Assembly (NCBI GenBank): GCA_013695575.1
Contig: JACDAF010000119.1
Span: 1-6,457, forward strand
Direction of reading: 5' to 3'
From: Chloroflexota bacterium
Lineage (GTDB): Bacteria; Chloroflexota; Limnocylindria; P2-11E
Length of the DNA: 6,457 bases
A program made the translations under genes and the position numbers. Below, in pieces: positions 1 to 6,165 of this stretch (positions are counted from its first letter, which is position 1; each line of letters opens with the position of its first letter). The notes under the pieces were generated by a model, which made no database searches, was not told where the DNA came from, and saw only the letters and a program-made list of their open reading frames with translations.

Positions 1-1245
1 GTGGGCGCCGGTCCCGCCGGAGCCATGCTGGCGCTGCTCCTGGCGCGCCAGGGCATCCCGACCGTGCTGCTCGAAGCGCACGCCGACTTCGACCGCGACT
101 TCCGCGGCGACAGCATCCACCCCGCCATCCTGGAGGCCCTGGACGCGATCGGCCTGGCGGACCGGCTTCTCGCGGAGCTGCCCCACCGCAAGCTGCACGA
201 CGTCACCCTGCCCACCGAGCCGCCGACCACGCTCGACTTCTCGCGCCTGCCGACGCGCTTTCCCTACATCGCGATGATCCCACAGGCGCGTTTCCTCGAG
301 TTCTTGACCGCCGAGGCCGCGCGCTATCCGGCCTTCGAGCTGATCATGCGGGCGAACGTTCGGGGGCTCATCGAGGAGGACGGTATGGTGCGCGGCGCTC
401 GGTACCAGACGCCGGATGGCTGGCACGAGGTGCAGGCGCTGCTGACCGTCGGCGCGGATGGTCGCTTTTCGCGCGTTCGCCAGCTCTCCGGCATCAGGCC
501 CATCGCGACGTCGCAGCCCATCGATGTCATCTGGTTTCGCCTGCCACGCCGAGCCGACGACCCGGACGGACTGGGCGCACGCGTCGGCCACGGCCACCTT
601 CTGATCATGGTCGACCGCGGCGAGCAATGGCAGATCGCCTGCACGATCCCGAAGGGCAGCTATCCCGCTCTCCGCGCCGCCGGCCTCGAGCCGCTGCAGC
701 GCACGATCGCCTCGATCGTCCCGTGGCTGGCGGACCGGGTCGAGGCGCTCGCCGACTGGCGCCAGGTGGCCGTCCTGTCGGTGGCCTCCGACCGCCTGCC
801 GCGTTGGTACAAGCCGGGCCTCCTGCTGATCGGCGACGCCGCGCACGTGATGTCGCCATTCGGCGGCAACGGCATCAACTACGCGGTCCAGGACGCCGTG
901 GCCGCTGCGAACATCCTCTCGGAGCCGCTTCGGGCCGGGCAGATCTCGGTCCGTGACCTCGCGGCCGTGCAGCGTCGGCGGGAGTGGCCGACGCGCATCA
1001 CCCAGGCGATCGTGGGCGTCACCCAGCGCGCGTTGGTCGCGGGGCTGGCGCGGACCCGCGGCCCGGCGCGCGCACCCTCGGCGTTACGACTCCTGCCGCG
1101 GATCCCATGGCTGCGTGACCTGCCGCTGCGCTGGGTGGCCTTTGGCCTGCGGCCCGAGCGCGTGAGCGACGCCGTCGCCCGGGCGTCTGTCCGGGTGAAG
1201 GATGTCCCAGCGGTCGGACCGCCGGCCGCCGAACAATCCCGGTGA
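1..1245 (+). CDS. FAD-dependent oxidoreductase/monooxygenase, PHBH/UbiH type (5' partial)
   Basis: Flavoprotein of the FAD_binding_3 superfamily, whose members use NAD(P)H and FAD to hydroxylate or oxidise small, often aromatic, substrates in the cytosol. Visible motifs are the dinucleotide-binding GAGPAG at residues 2-7 with the ribose-binding acidic residue E25 at the end of the second strand, the mid-protein DG motif (GADG, 151-154), and the C-terminal GD motif beginning IGDAAH at 277-282 and running through PFGGNGINYAVQDA. The first base of the window is the GTG of a VGAGPAG strand. Relatives normally carry roughly 5-15 residues before it, so the true start almost certainly lies upstream and this GTG is probably an internal Val codon. 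The 414 residues otherwise look complete, ending at TGA 1243-1245. The tail after about residue 345 is Arg/Pro-rich and not diagnostic. A 57-bp gap leads to the next gene, suggesting one operon. The class is secure; the substrate is unknown. Confidence 0.88.
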   Translation: MGAGPAGAMLALLLARQGIPTVLLEAHADFDRDFRGDSIHPAILEALDAIGLADRLLAELPHRKLHDVTLPTEPPTTLDFSRLPTRFPYIAMIPQARFLEFLTAEAARYPAFELIMRANVRGLIEEDGMVRGARYQTPDGWHEVQALLTVGADGRFSRVRQLSGIRPIATSQPIDVIWFRLPRRADDPDGLGARVGHGHLLIMVDRGEQWQIACTIPKGSYPALRAAGLEPLQRTIASIVPWLADRVEALADWRQVAVLSVASDRLPRWYKPGLLLIGDAAHVMSPFGGNGINYAVQDAVAAANILSEPLRAGQISVRDLAAVQRRREWPTRITQAIVGVTQRALVAGLARTRGPARAPSALRLLPRIPWLRDLPLRWVAFGLRPERVSDAVARASVRVKDVPAVGPPAAEQSR

Positions 1246-1250
1246 CCCAC

Positions 1251-1258
1251 AGGAGGAG
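1251..1258 (+). promoter_or_regulatory. Strong Shine-Dalgarno without an annotated gene
   Basis: AGGAGGAG lies 5 bases after the oxidoreductase stop and 9 bases before a GTG at 1268. It is too far (44 bases) from the ATG at 1303 to serve that gene, which has its own site. It therefore either serves the 12-codon reading frame at 1268-1306 or is a chance purine run. Confidence 0.4.
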
Positions 1259-1267
1259 CGGCCCACC

Positions 1268-1306
1268 GTGGTCGCCGTGCTGCCCAGCGTGAGGAGGAAG
1301 CGATGA
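1268..1306 (+). CDS. Possible 12-codon leader peptide overlapping the next start
   Basis: A GTG at 1268 opens a 12-codon frame (reading MVAVLPSVRRKR if GTG initiates) that ends at TGA 1304-1306. That stop overlaps the downstream ATG at 1303 in an ATGA arrangement, the classic geometry for translational coupling. A good Shine-Dalgarno (AGGAGGAG, 1251-1258) sits 9 bases upstream of the GTG. The peptide is short and basic at its end and has no recognisable family. It could be a coupling leader for the PIG-L-like gene, but at this length an open frame plus a purine run can occur by chance in GC-rich DNA. Confidence 0.2.
   Translation: MVAVLPSVRRKR
1291..1300 (+). promoter_or_regulatory. Ribosome binding site for the PIG-L-like gene
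   Basis: GAGGAGGAAG directly precedes ATG 1303 with spacing of about 5 bases from the GGAGG core. It fixes the start of the PIG-L-like protein, whose first conserved strand begins at residue 9. Confidence 0.75.
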
Positions 1307-2061
1307 GAGACCCATCCGGTGGCTCGCTGCTCATGCTCGCGACGTTCGGGATGGAGATCGTCGAGTGCGGCGGCGCCATCGCGAAGCACGTTCGTGCGGG
1401 CGGCAGGGCCTTCGCCGCGGTCGCGTTCTCGCGCCCGGACTCGCGCCCGCAGGTCGAGGCCGCGGCGCGCGTTCTCGGGATCGCGGGCGTCCAGTTCATG
1501 GGTCTCGACTCGGGAGACGTGCCGTCAGGCGCCGCGCCGAAGATCCCTTTCGTCGAGCTCATCCGCCGGACCGCGCCTGGCATCGTGATCGCGCAAGACC
1601 CGGTCCACGCCTTCGGCGATCTCGATCCGGGACGCCGCGACATGGTGAACGTGTACATGGAGTCGCTCGCTCTCGCGGGGCGTGACTGGCGCGTGGCGGA
1701 GTGCGGCGGCCACGCGCCGCATGCGATCACGGCGCTCTACTACATGACGCCTACCACACCCAACTGCATGGTCGACGTCGCCGACGTCTGGGACCTCAAG
1801 GAGAAGGCGATGGACGAGCTCAGCTCGCAGATGGCGTTCTCCGGCCAGCACTTCGGGCGGATGATGGGAAGGGATCTCAGCCGGACGATCGCGCCCGACG
1901 CCCTTCCCGAAGGTGACTCGGCGACCTACGGACGGGCGATCCACCGCGTCACGGACCTTGCCTTTCACCTCGCGTCGGGCATCCACAGCCACAGCGGGCT
2001 CGTCCTGGCGGAGCCCTACCGGCGCGAAGGGGTCTTTCCGCTGGAGCGCCTCCCCGAGTAA
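1303..2061 (+). CDS. PIG-L/LmbE-fold protein, GalB-like, with metal-ligand motif missing
   Basis: 252-residue cytosolic protein with the PIG-L/LmbE fold, a family of zinc-dependent N-deacetylases that also includes GalB, the 4-oxalomesaconate hydratase of gallate degradation. Support: the N-terminal strand-loop-helix (MLATFGMEIVECGGAIAKH, 11-29), which aligns without gaps to the family's HPDDE...GG segment; the VADVWDLKEKAM helix start (159-170), which in memory matches GalB's ITSVWDKKYAAI; and the terminal LAEPYRREGVFP (235-246), the family's YAE-x-F element. Oddity: the zinc and catalytic positions of H-P-D-D read T14-F15-G16-M17, and the later ligand-histidine region reads DPVHAFGDLDPGRRD (99-113) without the expected DH or HPDH. 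The protein may bind metal differently, use another mechanism, or be non-catalytic. Several other histidines remain (H137, H140, H214, H222, H228, H230). Its place between a flavin oxygenase and an importer fits a catabolic role. The fold is fairly sure, the activity is not. Confidence 0.72.
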   Translation: MRDPSGGSLLMLATFGMEIVECGGAIAKHVRAGGRAFAAVAFSRPDSRPQVEAAARVLGIAGVQFMGLDSGDVPSGAAPKIPFVELIRRTAPGIVIAQDPVHAFGDLDPGRRDMVNVYMESLALAGRDWRVAECGGHAPHAITALYYMTPTTPNCMVDVADVWDLKEKAMDELSSQMAFSGQHFGRMMGRDLSRTIAPDALPEGDSATYGRAIHRVTDLAFHLASGIHSHSGLVLAEPYRREGVFPLERLPE

Positions 2062-2097
2062 GGTTGCTCCTTCGGCGCGGTCGTGGCGCCGTGCCAC

Positions 2098-2105
2098 AGG
2101 AGGGG
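2098..2105 (+). promoter_or_regulatory. Ribosome binding site deciding the binding-protein start
   Basis: AGGAGGGG sits 5 bases before ATG 2111 (7 from the AGGAGG core). The same frame is open back to an ATG at 1913 inside the PIG-L-like gene, but that extension has no Shine-Dalgarno, overlaps the upstream coding region and would bury the signal peptide. ATG 2111 is therefore preferred. Confidence 0.8.
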
Positions 2106-2110
2106 TGATC

Positions 2111-3718
2111 ATGAGCCGGCCGATCTCCGGGGCCCGCGCACTCGCGTTCCTGCTCGCGACGTCCATCGTCGCCGCGGCTTGCGCGCCTGCCGCGACCGGT
2201 CCGGTCGCGAGCGCCGCGCCGCAGCTCGCCGACGTGCAGGAGGTCATCGTGGCCGCCGAGGCCGATGGCTACCGGAACGACGGCAAGCGGAACCTCCTCG
2301 GCATGTTCCCGCTCAACACGAACGTCTACGAGACCCTCGTAACGCTCTCGCCGACCTACCAGGTCGAGCCGGGCCTCGCGACGAAATGGGAGTTCCGCTC
2401 GCCCAACACCTACCGCTTCACGCTGCGCCAGGGCGTGAAGTTCCACGACGGCGCGCCGCTCACCACCAAGGACGTCAAGGCGGTCATGGACCGCATGGCC
2501 ACGGCCGGTGGCGGCACGGTCGGCATCGACGAGAAGTCGGCGGTGATCGTGGATGAGCTCAACATCGACATCACCCCGAAGCGGACGAACCTGCGTGCCC
2601 TCCAGCAGCTGGTCCACCCGTCGTGGGGCATCCACAAGGCGGATGCCGACGTGAACACGAAGCCCGTCGGCACCGGTCCGTTCAAGTTCACCAGCTACAC
2701 GAAGGCCGACCGCATCGTGGTCGAGGCCAACGGCGACTACTGGGGCACCAAGCCGACGCTGCGCAAGATCACCTGGCGCTTCATCCCGGACCCGAACACG
2801 CGCGTCCTCGCCCTCCAGGCCGGTGAGGTCCAGGCCGTCACCGCGCTTCCGCGCGAATCGGCCAAGACCGTCGCGACGGGTGAGCTCCGCGTCGCGACCT
2901 CGAAGGTCGGCGCCTACGAGGCCATCTACGTCAACATCCACGGCAAGCAGCCGTACGACCTCGGGCAGGACAAGGCGGTGCGCGAGGCGATCGCCTACGC
3001 GATCGACAAGCAGGGCGTCGTGCAGAACGTCTGGCAGGGAAACGCCGAGGTGCTCCAGACGATGATCCCGCCGGACATCCTCGGCGGCTCGAGGTCCGTC
3101 GTGAAGGGCACGAATCGTGACGTCGCGAAGGCGAAGAAGATCCTCGATGACGCCGGCTGGCGCGCGGGCGCGGACGGCATCCGCGAGAAGGGCGGGCGCA
3201 AGCTGCAGCTCACGATGGTCGTCGGCTATCCGAGCCCCGAGATCCACCGCCCGATGCCGGAGTTCGCGCAGGCGCAGCTCAAGGAGGTCGGGATCGATCT
3301 CAAGATCGTCACCACGCCCGACACCGCCGCCTACGAGAAGCGCCTGGCATCGGGCGCGGAGGGGGACCTCTGGGTGGAGGCGGGTAGCCAGAACGATGGA
3401 AACCCGTGCTTCCTGCCGGACCTCCTCTTCGCGAGCCCGGTCCCGGGGGGCGACGCGGAATCGAACATGTACGGCAACGCCTTCGCGCCCGGACCGAAGT
3501 TCGACGCCGCCATCAAGCAGTGCCGCGAGTCGACGAGCGTCGAGGACGTCCAGAAGGCGGCCGCAGGAGCGATGAAGCTCCTCATCGACGACGAGTTCGT
3601 CGTCATCCCGCTCGCGGGTACCTTCCGGCTCTTCGGCCTCTCGAACAAGGTGCTCGACTTCGTCGCGCACCCCGCGGGTGTCCACCAGCGCTGGGACAGC
3701 GTGCGTCTCGCGAAATAG
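2111..3718 (+). CDS. ABC transporter substrate-binding lipoprotein, family 5 (Dpp/Opp type)
   Basis: 535-residue extracytoplasmic solute-binding protein (SBP_bac_5), which captures peptides, nickel, opines, sugars or other small organics for a Dpp/Opp-type importer. Residues 1-24 form a lipoprotein signal: basic SRPISGAR, hydrophobic core to V20, then A-A-A-C24. The -3 position is Ala rather than the usual Leu/Val, a weak lipobox. Family hallmarks follow: VYETLVTLSPTYQVEPGLA (72-90), then YRFTLRQGVKFHDGAPLTTKDV (101-122), and the VGTGPFKFTSY signature (186-196) running into EANGDYWG (205-212). Later comes the usual lobe II region with AVREAIAYAIDK and KKILDDAGW. Length is normal for the family. 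It is followed by a strong hairpin and then two permease genes, its evident partners. The ligand pocket cannot be assigned by eye, so substrate is open; linkage to a flavin oxygenase and a GalB-like protein hints at a small organic acid or aromatic-derived compound rather than peptides. Confidence 0.93.
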   Translation: MSRPISGARALAFLLATSIVAAACAPAATGPVASAAPQLADVQEVIVAAEADGYRNDGKRNLLGMFPLNTNVYETLVTLSPTYQVEPGLATKWEFRSPNTYRFTLRQGVKFHDGAPLTTKDVKAVMDRMATAGGGTVGIDEKSAVIVDELNIDITPKRTNLRALQQLVHPSWGIHKADADVNTKPVGTGPFKFTSYTKADRIVVEANGDYWGTKPTLRKITWRFIPDPNTRVLALQAGEVQAVTALPRESAKTVATGELRVATSKVGAYEAIYVNIHGKQPYDLGQDKAVREAIAYAIDKQGVVQNVWQGNAEVLQTMIPPDILGGSRSVVKGTNRDVAKAKKILDDAGWRAGADGIREKGGRKLQLTMVVGYPSPEIHRPMPEFAQAQLKEVGIDLKIVTTPDTAAYEKRLASGAEGDLWVEAGSQNDGNPCFLPDLLFASPVPGGDAESNMYGNAFAPGPKFDAAIKQCRESTSVEDVQKAAAGAMKLLIDDEFVVIPLAGTFRLFGLSNKVLDFVAHPAGVHQRWDSVRLAK

Positions 3719-3729
3719 CACCCGGCCCC

Positions 3730-3771
3730 GCGCGGCCGCGGGGACCGTTCGCTGCGGTCCCGCGGCCGCGC
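3730..3771 (+). terminator. Very stable GC hairpin between binding-protein and permease genes
   Basis: The left arm (3730-3747) and right arm (3755-3771) form 17 base pairs with a single bulged G in the left arm, closing a 7-base loop TTCGCTG (3748-3754). The stem is almost entirely G/C. No T-tract follows, so it is not a canonical intrinsic terminator. It begins 11 bases after the TAG of the binding-protein gene and ends 22 bases before the permease ATG. It may attenuate transcription or protect the upstream mRNA 3' end, as described for other importer operons where the binding protein is needed in excess. Confidence 0.6.
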
Positions 3772-3793
3772 CTTCGTGCGGTAGCGTCGCCCG

Positions 3794-4744
3794 ATGACGC
3801 GGTACGTGGCGCGTCGCCTCCTGTATCTGGTCCCGGTGTGGCTCGGAATCTCGTTGCTCGCGTTCAGCCTCGCGCTGCTCGCGCCGGGGGACCCCGTGCG
3901 CTCGACGCTGCAGGCGCAAGGGATCGATGCGCCATCGGCCGAGCAGGTCCGTGAGCTGCGGCGTGAGCTGGGCCTCGATGACCCCGGTCCGATCCGCTAC
4001 GCGAAGTGGCTCGCCGCGGCGGTGCAGGGGGACCTCGGGTACTCGGTGCGGACCGGCGAGCCGGTGCTCCGGTCGCTGGCAGACCGCTTCCCGCGCACGG
4101 CGCAGCTCGCGCTCATCGCCATCGTGCTGGGACTCGCCCTCGCGCTGCCTCTCGGGATCCTCGCGGCACTTTTCCGCGACCGCGCGATGGACCACGTCTC
4201 GCGTCTCGGAGCGCTCGTCGGTGCGTCGATCCCGAGCTTCTGGCTCGCGTATCTGCTGATCATCCTCTTCGCCGTCCAGCTCCGGCTGCTCCCCGTTGCC
4301 GGCAGCAACACGCCGCAGCACGTCATCCTGCCCGCGCTCACGCTCGCGATCGGCGCCGCGGCGAGCCTCACGCGGCTCACGCGCTCGGCAATGCTCGAGG
4401 AGCTCACGCAGGAGTACGTGCGCACCGCCCGGTCCAAGGGATTGCGCGAGCGTTCGGTCGTCGTGGGTCACGCGCTCCGCAATGCGCTCATCGCGATCGT
4501 GACCGTGACGGGCATCCGCCTCGCGGGGCTCCTCGGAGGCGCGGTCATCGTCGAGACGATCTTCGCCTGGCCCGGGATCGGGAAATACGTCGTCGACTCG
4601 ATCAGCGGACGCGACTACCCGACGATCCAGGGCTTCGTCCTCTTCGCGGGCACCCTGGTGCTCCTCATCAACCTGGCGGTCGACCTGATGTACGTGGCGC
4701 TCGACCCGCGGGTGCGCCTCGGAGGACGAGCCGGTGGCGACTAG
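3794..4744 (+). CDS. ABC transporter permease, DppB/OppB type
   Basis: 316-residue inner-membrane subunit of a peptide/nickel/opine-class importer; it pairs with the DppC-like protein to form the translocation pore. The N-terminus (MTRYVARRLLYLVPVWLGIS) is the family's typical opening and its first membrane helix (about 9-31) is followed by the APGDPV turn. Further helices lie roughly at 101-125, 135-160, 175-192, 228-255 and 280-302. The cytoplasmic ATPase-docking EAA-type loop is at 207-233 (EYVRTARSKGLRER onward). The conserved ETIFAWPGIG (254-263) and DYPTIQG (274-280) elements and the terminal DLMYVALDPRVR (297-308) are intact. Length is normal. No convincing Shine-Dalgarno precedes ATG 3794; the start is chosen by the match to family N-termini. 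Low initiation strength plus the upstream hairpin would lower its output relative to the binding protein. The stop overlaps the next gene by 11 bp. Confidence 0.94.
   Translation: MTRYVARRLLYLVPVWLGISLLAFSLALLAPGDPVRSTLQAQGIDAPSAEQVRELRRELGLDDPGPIRYAKWLAAAVQGDLGYSVRTGEPVLRSLADRFPRTAQLALIAIVLGLALALPLGILAALFRDRAMDHVSRLGALVGASIPSFWLAYLLIILFAVQLRLLPVAGSNTPQHVILPALTLAIGAAASLTRLTRSAMLEELTQEYVRTARSKGLRERSVVVGHALRNALIAIVTVTGIRLAGLLGGAVIVETIFAWPGIGKYVVDSISGRDYPTIQGFVLFAGTLVLLINLAVDLMYVALDPRVRLGGRAGGD
4721..4726 (+). promoter_or_regulatory. Ribosome binding site for the DppC-like gene, inside dppB-like coding
   Basis: GGAGGA lies 7 bases before GTG 4734, within the last codons of the upstream permease gene. 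It supports GTG as the start and the 11-bp overlap, which implies translational coupling and roughly equal production of the two pore subunits. Confidence 0.75.
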
Positions 4745-5633
4745 GAGCGAGATCCTCCTCGAGCACGACGAGCAGGGCGGTGAGCGCCTCGCGCACGGCG
4801 GGCGCCCCGGGGCCTTCCGCGCGCTGTTCCGGCACCCGACCGCGCTCGTCGGCCTTGCGATCGTCGGGGCGATGGCGTTCGTCGCGGTCGCCGCGCCCGT
4901 CCTCTCGCCCGCCGACCCGACGGACGTCGACGCGGCACGCCGGCTTCTGCCGCCGAGCGCCGACGCCCCGCTCGGCACGGACAACCTCGGACGCGACATC
5001 GCGAGCCGGATCATGTGGGGCGCGCGGCTGTCGCTCGGCACCGCCGCGCTCGCGACGACCCTCATCCTCACCATCGGCGTCGGCCTTGGGCTCGTTTCCG
5101 GGTACTACGGCGGACTGGTGGACGACCTCGTCATGCGCGTCGTGGATGTCATCCTCGCCTTCCCCGCGCTCATCCTCGCGCTCGCGATCGTCGGCGTGCT
5201 CGGGCCGGGCATCGGCAGCGTGATGATCGGCGTCGTGAGCGTCGCCTGGGCCGACTACGCGCGCGTCATGCGTGGTCTCGTGCTCGCCGCGCGCGAGCGC
5301 CAGTACGTGGAGGCCGCGCGCGCGACCGGTACTCCGAACGCGCGGATCCTCCTGCGCCACCTGCTGCCGAACGTCTTCCCGCCGATCGTCGTGCTCGCGA
5401 GCCTCGAGATGGGCGGCCTGATCCTCGCGGTGTCCGCGCTCTCGTTCCTCGGTCTTGGCGCGCAGCCGCCGACGCCGGAGTGGGGGGCGATGCTGAACGA
5501 CGGACGCGCGTTCATCGCCGCCGCGCCGCAGCTCATGATCTATCCGGGCCTCGCGATCAGCGTCGTGGTCGTTGGGTTCAACCTGCTCGGTGACGGGCTG
5601 CGTGACGTGCTGGACCCGCACACCCGGCGCTAG
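4734..5633 (+). CDS. ABC transporter permease, DppC/OppC type
   Basis: 299-residue inner-membrane permease, partner of the DppB-like protein. A 30-residue polar N-terminal tail precedes the first helix (about 36-58), as is usual in this family. The periplasmic signature PLGTDNLGRDIASRI (79-93) is intact, followed by helices near 103-123, 134-158, 161-180, 216-240 and 270-288. The EAA-type ATPase-docking loop is at 191-214 (YVEAARATGTPNARILLRHL and on to LPNV), and the late LGAQPPTPEWGAMLNDGR element (241-258) and terminal GDGLRDVLDP (286-295) are canonical. The GTG start at 4734 is backed by GGAGGA 7 bases upstream; an earlier start would run further into the preceding gene. No ATP-binding gene follows: the next gene, 85 bp on, belongs to a different regulatory unit. 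ATPases must be encoded upstream of the window or elsewhere, or shared with another importer. Confidence 0.94.
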   Translation: MATRSEILLEHDEQGGERLAHGGRPGAFRALFRHPTALVGLAIVGAMAFVAVAAPVLSPADPTDVDAARRLLPPSADAPLGTDNLGRDIASRIMWGARLSLGTAALATTLILTIGVGLGLVSGYYGGLVDDLVMRVVDVILAFPALILALAIVGVLGPGIGSVMIGVVSVAWADYARVMRGLVLAARERQYVEAARATGTPNARILLRHLLPNVFPPIVVLASLEMGGLILAVSALSFLGLGAQPPTPEWGAMLNDGRAFIAAAPQLMIYPGLAISVVVVGFNLLGDGLRDVLDPHTRR

Positions 5634-5685
5634 CCGGGCGTATCTCGGACCGTCGAAGCGACGCCAGGGCCGGGGCTGCTCCGAT

Positions 5686-5716
5686 GCCCTCCCCTGGGGG
5701 AGGGGGTATACTGCCG
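5686..5716 (+). promoter_or_regulatory. Operator/promoter copy 1: G/C inverted repeat plus TATACT -10
   Basis: A perfect 8-bp inverted repeat (CCCTCCCC at 5687-5694, TG spacer, GGGGAGGG at 5697-5704) runs directly into GGTATACTGCCG. TATACT (5707-5712) is a good -10 hexamer; no convincing -35 is seen 16-19 bases upstream, which lies within the repeat itself. G/C-tract inverted repeats flanked by TATAC are typical of sites bound by CsoR/RcnR/FrmR-family repressors, and a member of that family is encoded 660 bp downstream behind a second copy. A protein on this site would block RNA polymerase. The 14 bases at 5703-5716 are identical to those at 6314-6327. Confidence 0.72.
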
Positions 5717-5718
5717 AG

Positions 5719-6165
5719 GTGCACCATCGTTCGGACACCCGCCGCCTGGCCCTCAGCGCGACGCGCCACTGTCTCACCGGCTGCGCGATCGGCGAGGTGC
5801 TCGGCATGGTCGTCGGCACCGCGGCCGGGCTGGGCAACGCTGGCACGGTCATCCTGGCCGTGGCGCTCGCGTTCCTGTTCGGCTACGGGCTCACGCTCGT
5901 CCCGCTGCTGCGGGGCGGCATGGCCGTGTCGCAGGCCCTGCGCCTGGCGCTCGCGGCGGACACGATCTCGATCACGATCATGGAGATCGTCGACAACGCG
6001 GTGATGCTCGTAGTCCCGGGGGCGATGGAGGCCGGACTCGGCAATCCATTCTTCTGGGGAACCTTGGCGCTCGGACTCGCGCTCGCGTTCGCGGCCGCCT
6101 ACCCGGCGAACCTCTGGCTCATCTCGCGCGGCATGGGTCACGCCCGCATGCACGCGCACCACTGA
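5719..6165 (+). CDS. DUF4396-type small membrane protein, probably metal/stress regulated
   Basis: 148-residue protein recognised as DUF4396-like from the R-H-C-L-T-G-C-A-I-G-E motif (16-26); its biochemical role is unknown. Four hydrophobic segments are visible: about 19-39, 43-64, 83-103 and 111-135. They carry unusual polar residues for membrane helices: H17, C18, C22 and E26 near helix 1, and D81, E89, D92 and N93 around helix 3. The C-terminus is His/Met-rich (M139, H141, M144, H145, H147, H148) and the N-terminus begins with two His; both could bind metal. GTG 5719 is chosen because the operator/-10 element ends just before it and no other in-frame start precedes the H-C motif after that element. 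There is no Shine-Dalgarno, and the predicted transcription start falls on the GTG. The frame is open further upstream (to 5572), but that would overlap the permease gene and contain the operator. Control by the adjacent CsoR-family repressor is inferred from the shared operator. Confidence 0.8.
   Translation: MHHRSDTRRLALSATRHCLTGCAIGEVLGMVVGTAAGLGNAGTVILAVALAFLFGYGLTLVPLLRGGMAVSQALRLALAADTISITIMEIVDNAVMLVVPGAMEAGLGNPFFWGTLALGLALAFAAAYPANLWLISRGMGHARMHAHH

Noticed and set aside
2060..2096. Short inverted repeats (AAGG/CCTT and GTGGC/GCCAC) after the PIG-L-like stop
   Set aside because: Arms of 4-5 bp are expected by chance in this composition and have no terminator features.
1913..2110. N-terminal extension of the binding protein from ATG 1913
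   Set aside because: It overlaps the PIG-L-like gene, has no Shine-Dalgarno and would place 66 Arg/Ser-rich residues before a proper lipoprotein signal. ATG 2111 with AGGAGGGG is far better.
1949..5074. A 1041-codon open frame on the - strand
   Set aside because: It lies opposite the binding-protein and permease genes, is extremely rich in Arg, Asp, Glu and His with no domain pattern, and is the expected antisense shadow of GC-rich codons with G/C at third positions.
5651..5663. Small inverted repeat CGTCG-AAG-CGACG after the DppC-like stop as a terminator
   Set aside because: Only a 5-bp stem with a 3-base loop and no T-tract; too weak to call, although some termination between the two units is expected.
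5572..5718. N-terminal extension of the DUF4396-like protein from ATG 5572
   Set aside because: It overlaps the DppC-like gene in another frame and includes the operator and -10 element. The family-like sequence begins only after GTG 5719.
4668..5852. A 394-codon open frame on the - strand across the DppC-like gene
   Set aside because: Same low-complexity Arg/Asp/His composition, opposite a well-recognised permease; no signature motifs.
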